Shown in pieces: positions 1 through 9,871 of a stretch of 64,000 nucleotides of DNA (position 1 is its first letter; every line of letters begins with the position of its first letter). Location: assembly GCF_000821185.2 (NCBI RefSeq), contig NZ_CP050855.1, positions 620,001 to 684,000 on the forward strand, read 5' to 3'. Made by a program: the position numbers and the translations under genes. Under the pieces are notes generated by a model, which saw only the letters and a program-made list of their open reading frames with translations, was not told where the DNA came from and did not search any database. The DNA is from Serratia symbiotica (GTDB taxonomy: Bacteria; Pseudomonadota; Gammaproteobacteria; Enterobacterales; Enterobacteriaceae).

Positions 1-832
1 CAGACTGGAAGAAATAGCCGCCCACATAAAGTATAATTTCAGGCATAGCTTCAGTCGGATTTTTGAAGTGAGAGTTATCTGGGAAATATAATTGTGTAAA
101 CCAGGCGACTACAAAGAAAATAAATCCACCACTTAATGCTGTAATGAATATCGCTTTTGGAATGGCGACTTTTGCATTTCGTGTTTCACCGGATAAAGTG
201 GTTACCGCATCAAAACCGAGGAATGAGAAACATAAAATAGCTGCCCCACTTATCAGTGGAAGGATATGCGTATTTCCGTTAAATAATGGTGCTAATGTCC
301 AGACATGGCTGTAGCCCAGTTTATGACTTACCCCATGTATAACGAGATAGATAAATACCCCCATCAAGAATACAGGTAATCCGACAAGGATGAAGTTCAA
401 GTTAGCCAGCAGCTTAATATTTCTGCAGTTAATGAATGTTACCAGCAGGGTGAAGGCAAAAATAAAAGTCCATGGTGGGATTTGTGGGAACAATGACCTT
501 AAATATATTCCTGAGAGCAGGGAATTAATCATGGGGAGAAGAATATAATCGAGCAATGACGCCCAGCCAACAAGCATACCGACCTGATTACCGCAGGTGT
601 TTTTGGCATAGGAATAGGCAGAACCTGCATCAGGGTACAATTTCACCAGGCGACCATAGCTTAGCGCAGTAAGCAGAACAGCGACCAGAGCAAGAAGATA
701 GGCCATTGGCACACGTCCTTCAGTCACTCCAGACACTATCCCGAAGGTATCGAAAACAGTCATCGGGGTCATGTAGGCGATCCCGATAATCACAACCTGC
801 CAAACAGAAAGCCCAGATTTAGAGCTACTCAT
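1..832 (-). CDS. PuuP-like APC-family amine/amino-acid permease, 5' part
   Basis: Partial gene read on the minus strand from an ATG at 832 and running off the left edge after about 277 codons with no stop. The translation has hydrophobic segments typical of the APC superfamily and the early stretch LTP-like 'AYMTPMTVFDTFGIVSG', then 'PDAGSAYSYA' and 'CFSFLGFDAVTTLSGET', all closely matching my memory of E. coli PuuP, the proton-driven putrescine importer. An inner-membrane transporter of putrescine or a related amine is the best guess; substrate is inferred only from family resemblance. Upstream DNA is very AT-rich, so the promoter probably lies in 840-1100. The C-terminal part is outside the window, so intactness cannot be judged. 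Confidence 0.8.
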   Translation of the reverse strand, partial: MSSSKSGLSVWQVVIIGIAYMTPMTVFDTFGIVSGVTEGRVPMAYLLALVAVLLTALSYGRLVKLYPDAGSAYSYAKNTCGNQVGMLVGWASLLDYILLPMINSLLSGIYLRSLFPQIPPWTFIFAFTLLVTFINCRNIKLLANLNFILVGLPVFLMGVFIYLVIHGVSHKLGYSHVWTLAPLFNGNTHILPLISGAAILCFSFLGFDAVTTLSGETRNAKVAIPKAIFITALSGGFIFFVVAWFTQLYFPDNSHFKNPTEAMPEIILYVGGYFFQS

Positions 833-1208
833 TTTGTTATACATCCTTATCAAGTGTGTCATATAGGCAAAGACTATGACGGAGTGAGAGAATTTTATTA
901 CCCTAACCTAAATTTATGCCAGTCAATGATGAAATATGCATAAAATTCTATGTTTTATGTAAATGCTTTTTAATTTTACAACGTAACTTACTAATTAATA
1001 TTGAAAAAACAAAAAATGGCTGTAAATTAAAACGTCACACCAAAGAGATATAAAAATCCAAAAATTATAATCCGATCAAAGAAAATAATCATACTTACTT
1101 TATGATTATTATTTTTTTCAAGATATTATAATTATAATTGTAATGGGAGGCAACCCCTGAGGTATCCCCAGAAAAAGTGACAGGCACAGAAATTTATGAT
1201 CTTATTGA
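833..1208. other. AT-rich intergenic stretch
   Basis: No gene is seen. The sequence is strongly AT-rich, with runs such as TTATTATTTTTTTC near 1105, and lies between the divergent permease start at 832 and the IS remnant from about 1209. It probably contains the permease promoter, but I could not assign -35/-10 boxes with confidence. Confidence 0.6.
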
Positions 1209-2140
1209 TTGTGCAACCAATTCAACGAGATATCCCTATGCCTGCACGTTCATTACGCCAGAAATTTTTTTAAGAATATACTTGCATCTCTGCACTGTTA
1301 TCGCCAACAGGCACTCATCGACGCTACGAATGCAGTAATTAATGGCGCTTCTCTCACCCTTACAGTATTGGCCGTTATTTACCTGGATATGCCAGCGTTA
1401 AACATAAAATTAAGCGCGTTGATAGGCTGTTAGGTAATCAACATTTACACGATAAAATGGATTGTATTTTTCAAAAAATCACACAACATATTACCCATAA
1501 TATGTCCAGGGTGATCAGTCTGATCGACTGGAGTGGTTATCACTCTGCTAATTTTCAGCTTCTGAGGGCTAGCCTGGCCTATGATGGTCGCTCGTTACCC
1601 TTATTACCCTTAATGAGTTGTGTTGCGTCCTCATCACAGTGAGGTAGCCTGAGTGTGCATGAACATTTTCTTGATACACTCGCAAAGTGTTTCATTCCGA
1701 AGACTGAAGTTATCATTATTACCGATGCTGGTTTTCAGGGACACGGGTTCCGGCTGATCCGTTCCCGGGGATGGATCTTTCTCTGCCGGGTGCTGGGAGC
1801 ACAGTACCACAGCATTAATGGTGAATGGGAAAAGGTAAAAGACATCAACAGTAAAGCTTCGCTTACGCCATCTTATCTCGGACAAGGTCTTCTGGGACGA
1901 GATAAAAATGCGCGGTATCAAGGTTATTTTTATCTTTATAAAAGCAAACCGAAGGGGCAAAAATTTAAGCGTGCGAAGGACAAAGCAGCACGTGCAATGG
2001 TGACTAAAAAAGCACGCTGTGCAGGAAAATCACCGTGGCTGACATTTACAAATACAACGGAGTTTTCACCGAAGCAGATTATGAAACTGTATAGTCGCAG
2101 AATGCAGATTGAACAAAACTTTCGGTATTTTAGGTGTATC
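1209..2140 (+). pseudogene. IS4-family (IS10-like) transposase, frameshifted and 3'-truncated
   Basis: Three plus-strand reading frames together spell one IS4-group transposase. 1300-1433 gives 'QQALIDATNAVINGASLTLT'. 1400-1590 in another frame gives 'KIKRVDRLLGNQHLH' and then 'SLIDWSGYHSANF', which holds the first catalytic Asp. 1655-2140 gives 'IIITDAGFQGHGFRLI' with the second Asp and 'YSRRMQIEQNFR' with the catalytic Glu in the family's Y-R-E signature. Homology stops just after that motif at about 2140, so roughly the last quarter of the protein is missing. Two frameshifts plus the truncation rule out activity. I could not delimit terminal inverted repeats on either side. Confidence 0.85.
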
Positions 2141-2580
2141 CAATGTTTGCCAGATCACACCGCCTACAGCAAATAGGTTAAGCCCTTGTCAGACCAGATG
2201 TCGAGCCTGCTCGTTCCAGTGTTGTTGGGTGATATCGAAAATTTCCCTGATGGCGGCTTCGCCAAGTGTCTTACGCCTCCGAATAATCGGACGGGTGGCG
2301 ATAAAGTGCGTGCCAGAGCAATCGACAGTCTTCATGAGATTAACGATCTGGAAGAGAGGGCGCTGGTTGAATACCGCCATACCGATAGCCGATTTCTGTC
2401 GATCCCGCGCCCGCAGTATACATGCGGCGTGAGCCTGGCTGCGCAGTAGGCAGGCCTAAGCTTCTTGGGAGGGCGCAAGTCTGGCTGTACTTATCCGACG
2501 CCCCTAGGTTTTGCAGCAGGGCCATCTGATTTACATTGGCATTTGGGGCATTTTTACATCGGTACTGACTGGTCGCCACA
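2141..2580. other. Unassigned stretch after the IS4 remnant
   Basis: Short overlapping open frames exist on both strands, but none has a recognisable motif, ribosome binding site or usable length. The join with the IS4 transposase at about 2140 is abrupt, so this may be a fragment of another decayed element or gene. I do not assign a function. Confidence 0.5.
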
Positions 2581-2994
2581 GGAAACCCTCAAATAGCGAT
2601 AGATTAATATAAAATTTTACCGATTGATTTTACCATATTGATAGTAATTAACTATTTCATTTCTCTTTATTAGCCTTGTTGATTTGTTTTTTTTTGTTTA
2701 GAATGCCCCTCATATTTCGAAAGGCACGATAAGAGTTAAGATCGATAATAACCAAATTAATTTTGCGGGGGGAGCTGTTTCTCCGCAGTAATATTATTTT
2801 TCAGCCTTATGTAGATATATTAATACTCATTTGTTAATAAATGGGTTTCTTTAAAGTTTAAAAGTCTACTCATAACGCGTGGCTTTATATACGAATTTTC
2901 ATGAGATGTTCCTCCACTATTTTGCTGGAACGGGGGAAGCTCGTCTCGTTTTCAATATATTGCATCAATGTATTTTATCAAGAGGAAAAATTTA
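2581..2994 (+). promoter_or_regulatory. AT-rich leader of the fimbrial cluster
   Basis: About 410 bp without a gene directly upstream of the major pilin. It is much richer in A+T than the following genes, with T-runs near 2680-2700, as is common for H-NS-silenced fimbrial promoters. I looked for paired inverted repeats that would mark an invertible switch like fimS and found none. A good Shine-Dalgarno sequence, AGAGGA at 2981-2986, precedes the pilin ATG at 2995. The exact promoter position is not resolved. Confidence 0.45.
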
Positions 2995-3549
2995 ATGAAA
3001 TTGAATAATCGCTCAGCCGCTGTAGTATTGGGTTTCGTATTAGCCAGCAGTGCTGCTTCTGCTGCTGATCCAGCTCCTGCTCCTGGTAGCCAGGGTCAGG
3101 GTACGGTGACCTTTAAAGGCTCTGTTATTGATTCACCTTGCTCTATCACCTCTGAAACAGCGAACCAGACTGTTGATATGGGCCAGATCTCAAATTCAGC
3201 GTTGAAGAAAGCCGGTAAGTCAACTCCGCGTCCTTTCTCTATTAAGCTGGAAAACTGCGATGTTTCTTCATTGACGAATAAAACCGTTACCGCCACCTTT
3301 ACCGGCACCGCGTCTAAAGCACAGCCGACAAACCTGGCGTTAGTTGGCCAGGTATCTGGAGCAGCGCTGGTTATCACTAACGGCGATGGTGCCTCTGTCA
3401 GTCTGGGTAGCCCAACACAGCCAACCTCTGTTCATAATGGTAACAACACGCTCTCTTACGCTGCATACCTGCAAGGTGATTCTGAGAAGGTGGCTATAGT
3501 ACCTGGTGATTTCTCTTCGGTTGCTAACTTCACTCTCGCCTACCAGTAA
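2995..3549 (+). CDS. Major fimbrial subunit, type 1 pilin family
   Basis: A 184-residue secreted pilin that would polymerise into the fimbrial rod through donor-strand exchange. The N-terminus is a signal peptide ending in an ASA-like site before 'ADPAPAPGSQGQGTVTFKG'. The mature part shows the family pattern: GTVTFKG strand, 'SPCSI' with the first disulfide Cys, a second Cys in 'LENCD', and a C-terminal beta strand ending in aromatic-containing 'FTLAYQ'. The start at 2995 is preferred over an in-frame ATG at 2968 because AGAGGA lies 8 bases upstream and it gives a normal signal peptide. First gene of a chaperone/usher cluster; a strong hairpin follows it. Confidence 0.93.
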   Translation: MKLNNRSAAVVLGFVLASSAASAADPAPAPGSQGQGTVTFKGSVIDSPCSITSETANQTVDMGQISNSALKKAGKSTPRPFSIKLENCDVSSLTNKTVTATFTGTASKAQPTNLALVGQVSGAALVITNGDGASVSLGSPTQPTSVHNGNNTLSYAAYLQGDSEKVAIVPGDFSSVANFTLAYQ

Positions 3550-3566
3550 ATCCAACAACATCGTGA

Positions 3567-3586
3567 CAGGCGCGGCTGCGCGCCTG
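3567..3586 (+). terminator. GC-rich hairpin after the pilin gene
   Basis: Perfect 8-bp stem CAGGCGCG/CGCGCCTG with a GCTG loop, starting 17 bases after the pilin stop and followed by a short T-rich stretch. In fimbrial operons such a hairpin commonly acts as a partial terminator or mRNA-stabilising structure that keeps pilin more abundant than usher and adhesin; that role is inferred here. Confidence 0.7.
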
Positions 3587-3639
3587 ATTTACTGATATTT
3601 GCAGTTATCAACGGAGAGGGAAAAGCGGTGGAAGCAGGT

Positions 3640-3967
3640 CATAAATTCTGCTTTTTACTATGCTGATATCTGCAACTGTGTTCTGACCCCGCTAAAGCCG
3701 GGTCAGCATAGGCTATCCAAGTTTAGTGCCACTTTCGAGGCTCGACCACAAACGACAGCTTGTTTGCAGGCTACAGAGAGCAGAACTGTAGGACTACAAC
3801 TTGCTGATACCAATGGCAATCTCGCCGATCCCGGTCAGCCTTTAGCCGTTGGCAAACTGCAACCTAGTAATGTAAATCTTGAATACATGCTGTGCCTGGT
3901 CAGCCATCGCCAGACGTTGCTTGCCAGCTCCTACGCTGGCATTATTCGATCCAAGTTGGGCTATTAA
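3640..3967 (+). pseudogene. Minor pilin (FimI-like), N-terminal half lost
   Basis: The last ~90 codons read like the C-terminal half of a type 1 minor pilin: 'FSATFEARP', 'VGLQLADTNGNLADPGQPL', 'LEYMLCLVSHRQTLLASSYA' and a terminal alternating strand 'IIRSKLGY'. There is no signal peptide, no N-terminal donor strand and no first cysteine. The upstream part of this frame does not look like pilin. The copy is therefore a 3' fragment that could not be secreted or incorporated. Its stop at 3965-3967 lies two bases before the usher ATG, the spacing of an intact operon, so the downstream junction is ancestral. Confidence 0.8.
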
Positions 3968-3969
3968 TA

Positions 3970-6525
3970 ATGAATGTCTATCGCTATTTTGCTGTACGCC
4001 CCCTTTCAGCGTTGCTGGCTTTAGTTACATTGGTTAATAATCCGGCGTGGTCTGTACAGACAATCGAGTTCAATACTGATTTTCTGGACGTCAAAGACGG
4101 CAGAAAAATCGATCTTAGTGATTTCTCCCGGGCTGATTACCTGATGCCGGGGCAGTATCAGATGGTTGTCAGGATCAACAAAAACGAATTGCGCGAGCAG
4201 AACATCACGTTTATGCCGCCCGAAGACGATCCCAAGGGCAGTGTGCCCTGTCTGACATCGGATTTGGTCAAACAGCTCGGATTTACCGCCGCTGCCTCCC
4301 GGGAATTACGCTGGTGGAAGAACGGGCAGTGTCTGAAGTTAGATTCTCTGAAAGGGATGTCCGCACGCGGTGATTTGGGTAGCTCATCGCTATACCTTAA
4401 CGTGCCGCAGGCGTATCTAGAGTACGTCGCTGATAACTGGGATCCCCCCTCACGCTGGGATAACGGAATCAGCGCGTTGCTGTTCGATTACAACCTTAAC
4501 GCCCACACCAGCCACATAACAAAAGGTCACGACAGCCAGACTCTTAGCGGTAATGGCACCACCGGGTTTAACCTCGGTGCATGGCGTTTGCGTGCTGACT
4601 GGCAGGGAAATTACGATCGTTCGACCAAAAAAGGCAACAGCAGCAACAACTGGGATATAAGCCGCTACGATGCTTATCGGACGATTGCCGCACTGCGTGC
4701 CAAGCTGCGATTGGGGGAGAGCTACCTGAACTCTACCGTCTTTGACAGCTTCCGCTTTCTTGGTGCTAGCCTGGTTTCCGACGACAATATGCTACCACCC
4801 AATCTGCGCGGCTACGCGCCTGAAGTCTCCGGCGTGGCCAAAACCAATGCAAAAGTAACGATAAGCCAGCAAGGGCGCGTGCTCTATGAAACAACCGTAC
4901 CTTCCGGGCTGTTTCGTATTCAGGATCTCAACTCGGTTACCTCCGGTACGCTGGACATAAAGATCCAGGAACAGGATGGAACCAGTCGTACCTTCCAGAT
5001 CAGAACTGCCAACGTTCCCTATCTGACCCGTCCGGGCCAACTGCGATACAAATTAGCATTGGGTAAACCCTCTCACTTGAAGCATAACACCCAGGGAACG
5101 GGTTTCGCCACCAGCGAGTTCTCTTGGGGGCTCAATAACAGTTGGTCACTATACGGTGGGGCTATGCTGGCAGCAGACTATAACACTGCGGCTGTGGGGG
5201 TTGGGCGCGACTTATTGTCGCTCGGTGCGCTGTCGTTTGACGTGACCTGTTCGCGTGGCACCCTGCCACAACAGGGCATGCTGAGTGGCCGTGCATTCCA
5301 CCTGAGCTATTCAAAACGGTTTGACGAGTATGACAGCCAGGTGACTATTGCCGACTATCGTTTCCCTGATCGCAATTATCTGAGCATGGGGCAGTATCTC
5401 GATACACGCTATCATGGTAATAACCACGGTAGCAGTAAAGAAATTTTCACTGTCACCTTTAATAAGCAGTTCCCGGATATGGGCATCAGTTCCTATATCA
5501 ACTATAGCCATCGGACTTACTGGGATCTTCCGGCTAACGATAGCTATAATCTGTCCTTATCTCGCTATTTCAATGTTGGACGTGTGAGTAATGTCAGTAT
5601 CAACCTTTCGGCCTATCGCAACCTTTATAACAACCATATTGATGATAGCCTGTTACTCAGCCTGAGCGTGCCGTGGGGCAACACCGGTAGCCTGACCTAT
5701 GACGGACACTACAACCGCAGCGGTAGCAGCAATAGCAACGGTAGCAGCAATATGGTGGGCTATTCTGATCGTATTGACGATAACAACTCGTACAACGTCA
5801 AGAGCGGTGTCGCACAACAGGGGCGTGGAACGGCCAGTGGCTACTTTACCCATGACGGTGATATGGCACAGTTGATCGCGAATGCCAGCTACGAGAGCGG
5901 ACAATACTCCTCGGTAGGGCTTGGTTTACAGGGGGGGATCACTGCAACGCTGCAGGGTGCCGTGATGCATCGGATTAATGCGTTGGGAGGCACTCGAATA
6001 ATGGTGGATACCGACGGAGTCAACGATGTCCCGATACGTGGCTATGGCGGTATTAGCCACAGCAACCGTTTCGGTAAAGCGGTTAGCAGTGACGTGAACA
6101 GTTACTATCGCAACAGCCTCTCGGTGGATATCAACGCTCTGCCAGATAATGTTGATGCCACGCGTTCAGTGGTGCAGGCCACGCTCACTGAAGGTGCCGT
6201 TGGCTACCGCCGCTTTGGCGTGATTTCTGGAGAAAAGGCGATGGCTACCATCAGGCTAACCGATGGATCCGCCCCCCCCTTTGGTGCCACCGTGGTGAAC
6301 AAAAAACGCTACCAAACCGGGATTGTTAACGATAATGGTAGTGTGTGGATAATCGGTATTAAACCCGGAGAGACAATGCACGTACTTTGGGATGGCAAAA
6401 CGCAGTGTGCCATTTCTCTGCCCGAACGGTTACCGCCGTTGACCAGCAACCTGCTGCTGCCGTGCAACGCAGTCCGAAGCAACGTGGCAGCAGATGCTGC
6501 TGCGGAAAAAGAGAATGGTCTGTAA
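3970..6525 (+). CDS. Outer-membrane fimbrial usher (FimD/PapC family)
   Basis: 851-residue usher, the normal family length, forming the outer-membrane pore through which chaperone-bound pilins are assembled. A signal peptide precedes 'IEFNTDFLDVKDGRKIDLS', the typical usher N-terminal periplasmic domain with 'ADYLMPGQY' and paired Cys at PCLTSD and GQCLKL. A long beta-barrel region follows with the plug-domain stretch 'GVAKTNAKVTISQQGRVLY'. The C-terminal domain holds the Cys pair 'TQCAISLPE...LLLPC'. No frameshift is seen. ATG at 3970 is preferred over an upstream in-frame ATG at 3892 because it starts the signal peptide and abuts the preceding pilin stop. Confidence 0.95.
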   Translation: MNVYRYFAVRPLSALLALVTLVNNPAWSVQTIEFNTDFLDVKDGRKIDLSDFSRADYLMPGQYQMVVRINKNELREQNITFMPPEDDPKGSVPCLTSDLVKQLGFTAAASRELRWWKNGQCLKLDSLKGMSARGDLGSSSLYLNVPQAYLEYVADNWDPPSRWDNGISALLFDYNLNAHTSHITKGHDSQTLSGNGTTGFNLGAWRLRADWQGNYDRSTKKGNSSNNWDISRYDAYRTIAALRAKLRLGESYLNSTVFDSFRFLGASLVSDDNMLPPNLRGYAPEVSGVAKTNAKVTISQQGRVLYETTVPSGLFRIQDLNSVTSGTLDIKIQEQDGTSRTFQIRTANVPYLTRPGQLRYKLALGKPSHLKHNTQGTGFATSEFSWGLNNSWSLYGGAMLAADYNTAAVGVGRDLLSLGALSFDVTCSRGTLPQQGMLSGRAFHLSYSKRFDEYDSQVTIADYRFPDRNYLSMGQYLDTRYHGNNHGSSKEIFTVTFNKQFPDMGISSYINYSHRTYWDLPANDSYNLSLSRYFNVGRVSNVSINLSAYRNLYNNHIDDSLLLSLSVPWGNTGSLTYDGHYNRSGSSNSNGSSNMVGYSDRIDDNNSYNVKSGVAQQGRGTASGYFTHDGDMAQLIANASYESGQYSSVGLGLQGGITATLQGAVMHRINALGGTRIMVDTDGVNDVPIRGYGGISHSNRFGKAVSSDVNSYYRNSLSVDINALPDNVDATRSVVQATLTEGAVGYRRFGVISGEKAMATIRLTDGSAPPFGATVVNKKRYQTGIVNDNGSVWIIGIKPGETMHVLWDGKTQCAISLPERLPPLTSNLLLPCNAVRSNVAADAAAEKENGL

Positions 6526-6598
6526 GTGTCGGCCAAATAAAAGATGACGTGCACCGGGTTAAGCTCCTTTCCCTGGTAAAAGCTAATGAGGTGATAAA

Positions 6599-7360
6599 TT
6601 GAGCAAAACAGTGATAAAACTTTTGATGGCAGCGGCCATGGCGACTGCCACCCTGCTTACGGGCGTACAGCAAGCCAGCGCGGCCATTGCTCTCGATCGC
6701 ACCCGCATAATTTTCGGTGGCGAAAATCACTCTACTAGCCTGAATCTCAGTAATCAGAATAGAGAACTGCCCTACCTGGCGCAGGGATGGATTGAAGATG
6801 ACAAAGGGAATAAAATTGAGTCTCCCCTGATGGTACTTCCCCCCCTGCAACGTGTGGAGCCGGGGGGAAAAAGCCAGGTAAAAATCCAAGCTACCCCAGC
6901 GGTGAATGCGCTGCCGCAGGATCACGAATCCCTGTTTTACTTCAATTTGCGTGAAATTCCACCACGCAGTGAAAAACCTAATATGCTGCAAATTGCACTA
7001 CAGACCCGCATCAAGCTGTTCTTCAGACCCGCTAAACTGCAAGCGGGCCAGAATGGTTACAGTGGCCTTTGGCAGCAAAAGCTGATGCTGACGCGGGAAG
7101 GTGATAAGTATCGCATAACCAACCCAACACCCTACTTCGTCACAATTGTCGCGGCACAAACCGCTCAGAGCAGGGAAGATATCGCTAGCTTTAATCCGCT
7201 GATGATTGCTCCACAGAGTTCAGCGCTGCTTAACCTGAGTGCGAAAGCCCTCGGCAGCAGTCCGGTGCTCACCTATATCAACGATTTTGGCGGACGTCCG
7301 AAGCTGATATTTAACTGCAACGCAGCTACCTGTAACGTGAAAGAGAACCTGCCAGGCTAA
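6599..7360 (+). CDS. Periplasmic fimbrial chaperone (PapD/FimC family)
   Basis: 253-residue chaperone that binds pilins in the periplasm and delivers them to the usher. A signal peptide ends near 'QQASAA', followed by 'IALDRTRIIFGGENHSTSL' (first strand with the conserved Arg), 'LPYLAQGWIED', 'PLMVLPPLQRVEPGGKSQVKI' and 'ESLFYFNLREIPP', the family signature. The second Ig-like domain runs to the end. The start codon is TTG at 6599, supported by AGGTG five bases upstream. It follows the usher by 73 bp. Order usher then chaperone is the reverse of the fim operon of E. coli but common in other chaperone/usher clusters. Confidence 0.94.
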   Translation: MSKTVIKLLMAAAMATATLLTGVQQASAAIALDRTRIIFGGENHSTSLNLSNQNRELPYLAQGWIEDDKGNKIESPLMVLPPLQRVEPGGKSQVKIQATPAVNALPQDHESLFYFNLREIPPRSEKPNMLQIALQTRIKLFFRPAKLQAGQNGYSGLWQQKLMLTREGDKYRITNPTPYFVTIVAAQTAQSREDIASFNPLMIAPQSSALLNLSAKALGSSPVLTYINDFGGRPKLIFNCNAATCNVKENLPG

Positions 7361-7452
7361 GTAGAACGCTGGCTGAGGCTGGCGGATAGTTAACGGGCAA
7401 CACAGATGGGGTGTGGGCACCAGCCCACGGTGCCATTCCGGAGGAGAGAACG

Positions 7453-8111
7453 ATGGCAGGAACTGGGCATCAGGAAGTCTGTCACAGGCGATGCATCGTC
7501 AGGTCAGGTGCGATTGCCGTGCTGCTATACCCGGTGAAAGCGCAGGCCGGGCATGTTAACCTAGAATCAGCACGTCAGGAATTGGACATAGGTGCTACCC
7601 CCTGTCGAGCCGGAAACACGTTGGCGTTCGCGGCACGCTAGTCGCCTTCAGCCTTACCTGCGTCACTGCACAATGGTGGGAGAAAGCCCGCAGAACCGCC
7701 TATGGGTATGAGATCCCCAGCAGTCGGTGGTGACGCTAAGAATCTATCCCATTAGGCTAGTTTATTTGCCATTTTGGCCCTGGGCAGTGCTCACTATCCT
7801 CATGGGTTTCCCTGTACGCTGCGGTTGTTGCGCGCTGTCTGTGTCCAAACTGGCGGCAATAGGGATAGGCACTAAGTTTTATTGGCAATAGCGACCTGCA
7901 ACAACTGGCACTGATGCAATTCAACGGTGTCTCCGGCATCGTTCTGTGTGTTCTGGACGATCAGAGTCGCGATGCCCGCCAGGGGGGAGCCGTAGGCTCC
8001 CCAGTTTTACCCCGTGAAATGCGCAACTGACCTACTACGCTGTGCCACTCCGGCAACACCGAACGCCGGGGAGCCTAGGCGGTCATTAATTTCAGACCGA
8101 GCTATGAGTAA
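7453..8111 (+). pseudogene. Minor pilin split by a MITE and frameshifts
   Basis: A GAGGAGAG ribosome binding site precedes an ATG at 7453 and a hydrophobic leader 'GAIAVLLYPVKAQAGHVNL', as expected for a secreted minor pilin. The frame closes at 7641. A MITE occupies 7739-7873. Pilin-like sequence resumes around 7890 with 'FNGVSGIVLCVLDD', then in another frame 'QLTYYAVPLRQ', and in a third 'AVINFRPSYE' followed by TAA at 8109-8111. The final TAA overlaps the adhesin ATG (taATG), so the original gene was FimF/FimG-like and translationally coupled to the adhesin. Frameshifts and the insertion make it dead. Confidence 0.8.
7739..7873 (+). mobile_element. MITE copy 1 (internally deleted)
   Basis: Member of a family of about 147 bp with terminal inverted repeats near AGAACCTATCCCATTAGG. 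Here the left end reads AGAATCTATCCCATTAGG after a TA, the body shares 'tttatttgccattttggccc' with the other copies, and the right end GGGATAGG follows a 12-bp internal deletion. It lies within a minor-pilin pseudogene and either broke it or landed after it was already broken. Confidence 0.85.
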
Positions 8112-9094
8112 TGGAAAAACCGATGCGATTTATCCGATTAACGACACGTATTATCCCCGGCCTTCTTGCTACTGCTTTATTATTCTTTTTCAGCTTTAAA
8201 ACATCGGCATATACCTGCCACAATAAGCAGACTGGGAAAATCCTCAAGGGGGGAGATTCATCGGTCACCGTGCCAATAAGCCGAACTGTTACGCCTGGTG
8301 AACAGGTGATTATTGATATTGGGAAGTATTACGAATGTAAAAACGATCTTCCGCGTTACTACAACGACTATATGTATACCCAGGACAATGCCTCGTCTAC
8401 CACTCTACCTCCCGAATTTGAAACCGGGGCCTATATTAACGGCGGAAAATACAGCTTTCCGCTACCGGAGGTAAACGTTCTTACCCTGCCGAAAGGGGGC
8501 GATGGCAACTACCATATTGTCCCGATACAGGTGTTTTATACGATGAAAGAGGACCCCGGCAAGATGGTAAAAATCAGCAAAGGAGAAACGCTGGCTATCC
8601 TGAAGTTGCATAAATACGCCACTACAACCGGCGGCCCGATAGATCCACAATACTTTACTTGGAATATTGTCGCCGATAATGACGCCATCTTTACCTCGGG
8701 AAGCTGCGAAATCAACAATGGCCGCAATATTGATGTTGATTTTGGCCGTGTCAACAGATGGTCGCTGATCAGCGACAGTTCTGACAGCCAGTTCAGAAGG
8801 CAGGTGGACGTCCCTTATAACTGTACGAACCCGGTATCAATGTCGATCGCTATTACGCTTTCGGCTGACAGAGCCACATTCTCCAATGATGCGATTAAAA
8901 CCTCCAATGACAATCTTGGTGTACAGATGTTCGAGAATGGCCAGTTGGTGAAACCGGGGGATTCAGTACATACGCAACTGGTCAAGGGTATCGGCAGCAG
9001 CCAGTTTGAGTTTGTACTGATTAAAAATGCTAACAGTACGGTAAACACCGGCGATTTTACTGGCAGAGCGGTGTTGGTGATGAGTGCGGATTAG
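8111..9094 (+). CDS. Two-domain fimbrial tip adhesin (FimH-type)
   Basis: 327-residue secreted protein, the size of a FimH-class tip adhesin rather than a pilin. A signal peptide ending around 'KTSAYTCHNK' is followed by an N-terminal receptor-binding domain of about 175 residues and then a C-terminal pilin domain beginning near 'SCEINNGRNIDVDFGRV', with Cys residues in 'SGSCEIN' and 'PYNCTNP' and a terminal strand 'GRAVLVMSAD'. Receptor specificity is not evident. The ATG at 8111 overlaps the preceding pilin stop, which favours this start; an ATG at 8123 is an alternative. Last gene of the cluster and intact. Confidence 0.88.
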   Translation: MEKPMRFIRLTTRIIPGLLATALLFFFSFKTSAYTCHNKQTGKILKGGDSSVTVPISRTVTPGEQVIIDIGKYYECKNDLPRYYNDYMYTQDNASSTTLPPEFETGAYINGGKYSFPLPEVNVLTLPKGGDGNYHIVPIQVFYTMKEDPGKMVKISKGETLAILKLHKYATTTGGPIDPQYFTWNIVADNDAIFTSGSCEINNGRNIDVDFGRVNRWSLISDSSDSQFRRQVDVPYNCTNPVSMSIAITLSADRATFSNDAIKTSNDNLGVQMFENGQLVKPGDSVHTQLVKGIGSSQFEFVLIKNANSTVNTGDFTGRAVLVMSAD

Positions 9095-9871
9095 CTCTTT
9101 TGGGGCGGGCTAACGTTTAGCATCAATGAAAGCACACTGAGCCAGGCACGCTGAGTGACGACGATGGCCGACAGGGCAGGTTTTGCTGGATGCTCCTGGG
9201 GTCTGGGTTTTGGCGATACGATCGACCGGTAGGCCACCACCGAGTGCAATGTTCAGTCCGAGGGAACTGAATGCGTTCAACCTTCGTGCTGCGATTATCG
9301 CCCAGGCGTATTGGTGTACCATGGCCTAAGGCTCTCTCAATGGCCGTAATGGGGGAGCCAATCTTAAGCCTTCTTGACAATCGCGCACCCCATGCCGTTG
9401 AAAGCCATACTAACCTAACGCCGCGCTTTCGGGTTTCATCGGTGTAGGAAAGCTGGAGGACGGGCAGCGATAGAGCTAAGGCCATTTCGCTAAACATCAT
9501 CTTAATGGCAGCGAGGACAAAAAAACAGTAACGGCATCTACAGGGAAACCTCAAATAGCAGCATACCCTATCATCCTCCTCATTGAAGGCATTACCCGAT
9601 AAAGATACCCTGTGCACTTTTGGTCATAAACGATGACAGAAGAGAACGTTCTTCATTGTAGACTCTAAGCATTATTGGTTATTTTACCCAAGATGGCGAA
9701 GGGTACCGGTTATGTTCTTGACTGGTTGAACATCAGTGCTTGCTTGAGAACATACTTCGTAACGGTGCATTTTAGGGTTTTGATGCTCTTAACAAGGTGA
9801 AGCGGTCAGTTTCTGTTCAAATGCTCCCGCTAATCAGTGAGTCATTTAATAAAAAGCACTCAGGAGGGGAG
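9095..9871. other. Long stretch without a supported gene
   Basis: About 780 bp between the adhesin and yacL. A minus-strand open frame at 9123-9617 exists, but its composition, lack of ribosome binding site and lack of recognisable motifs make it unconvincing. In E. coli acnB lies before yacL, but I recognise no acnB sequence here. The stretch is probably a decayed gene or element. Confidence 0.5.

Noticed and set aside
2581..2994. Invertible promoter switch upstream of the pilin gene
   Set aside because: No pair of inverted repeats bounding the promoter was found, and no fimB/fimE-type recombinase is nearby.
9123..9617. 164-codon minus-strand frame after the adhesin
   Set aside because: No recognisable motif, atypical composition (many Arg, Ser and Cys) and no ribosome binding site; not reported as a gene.
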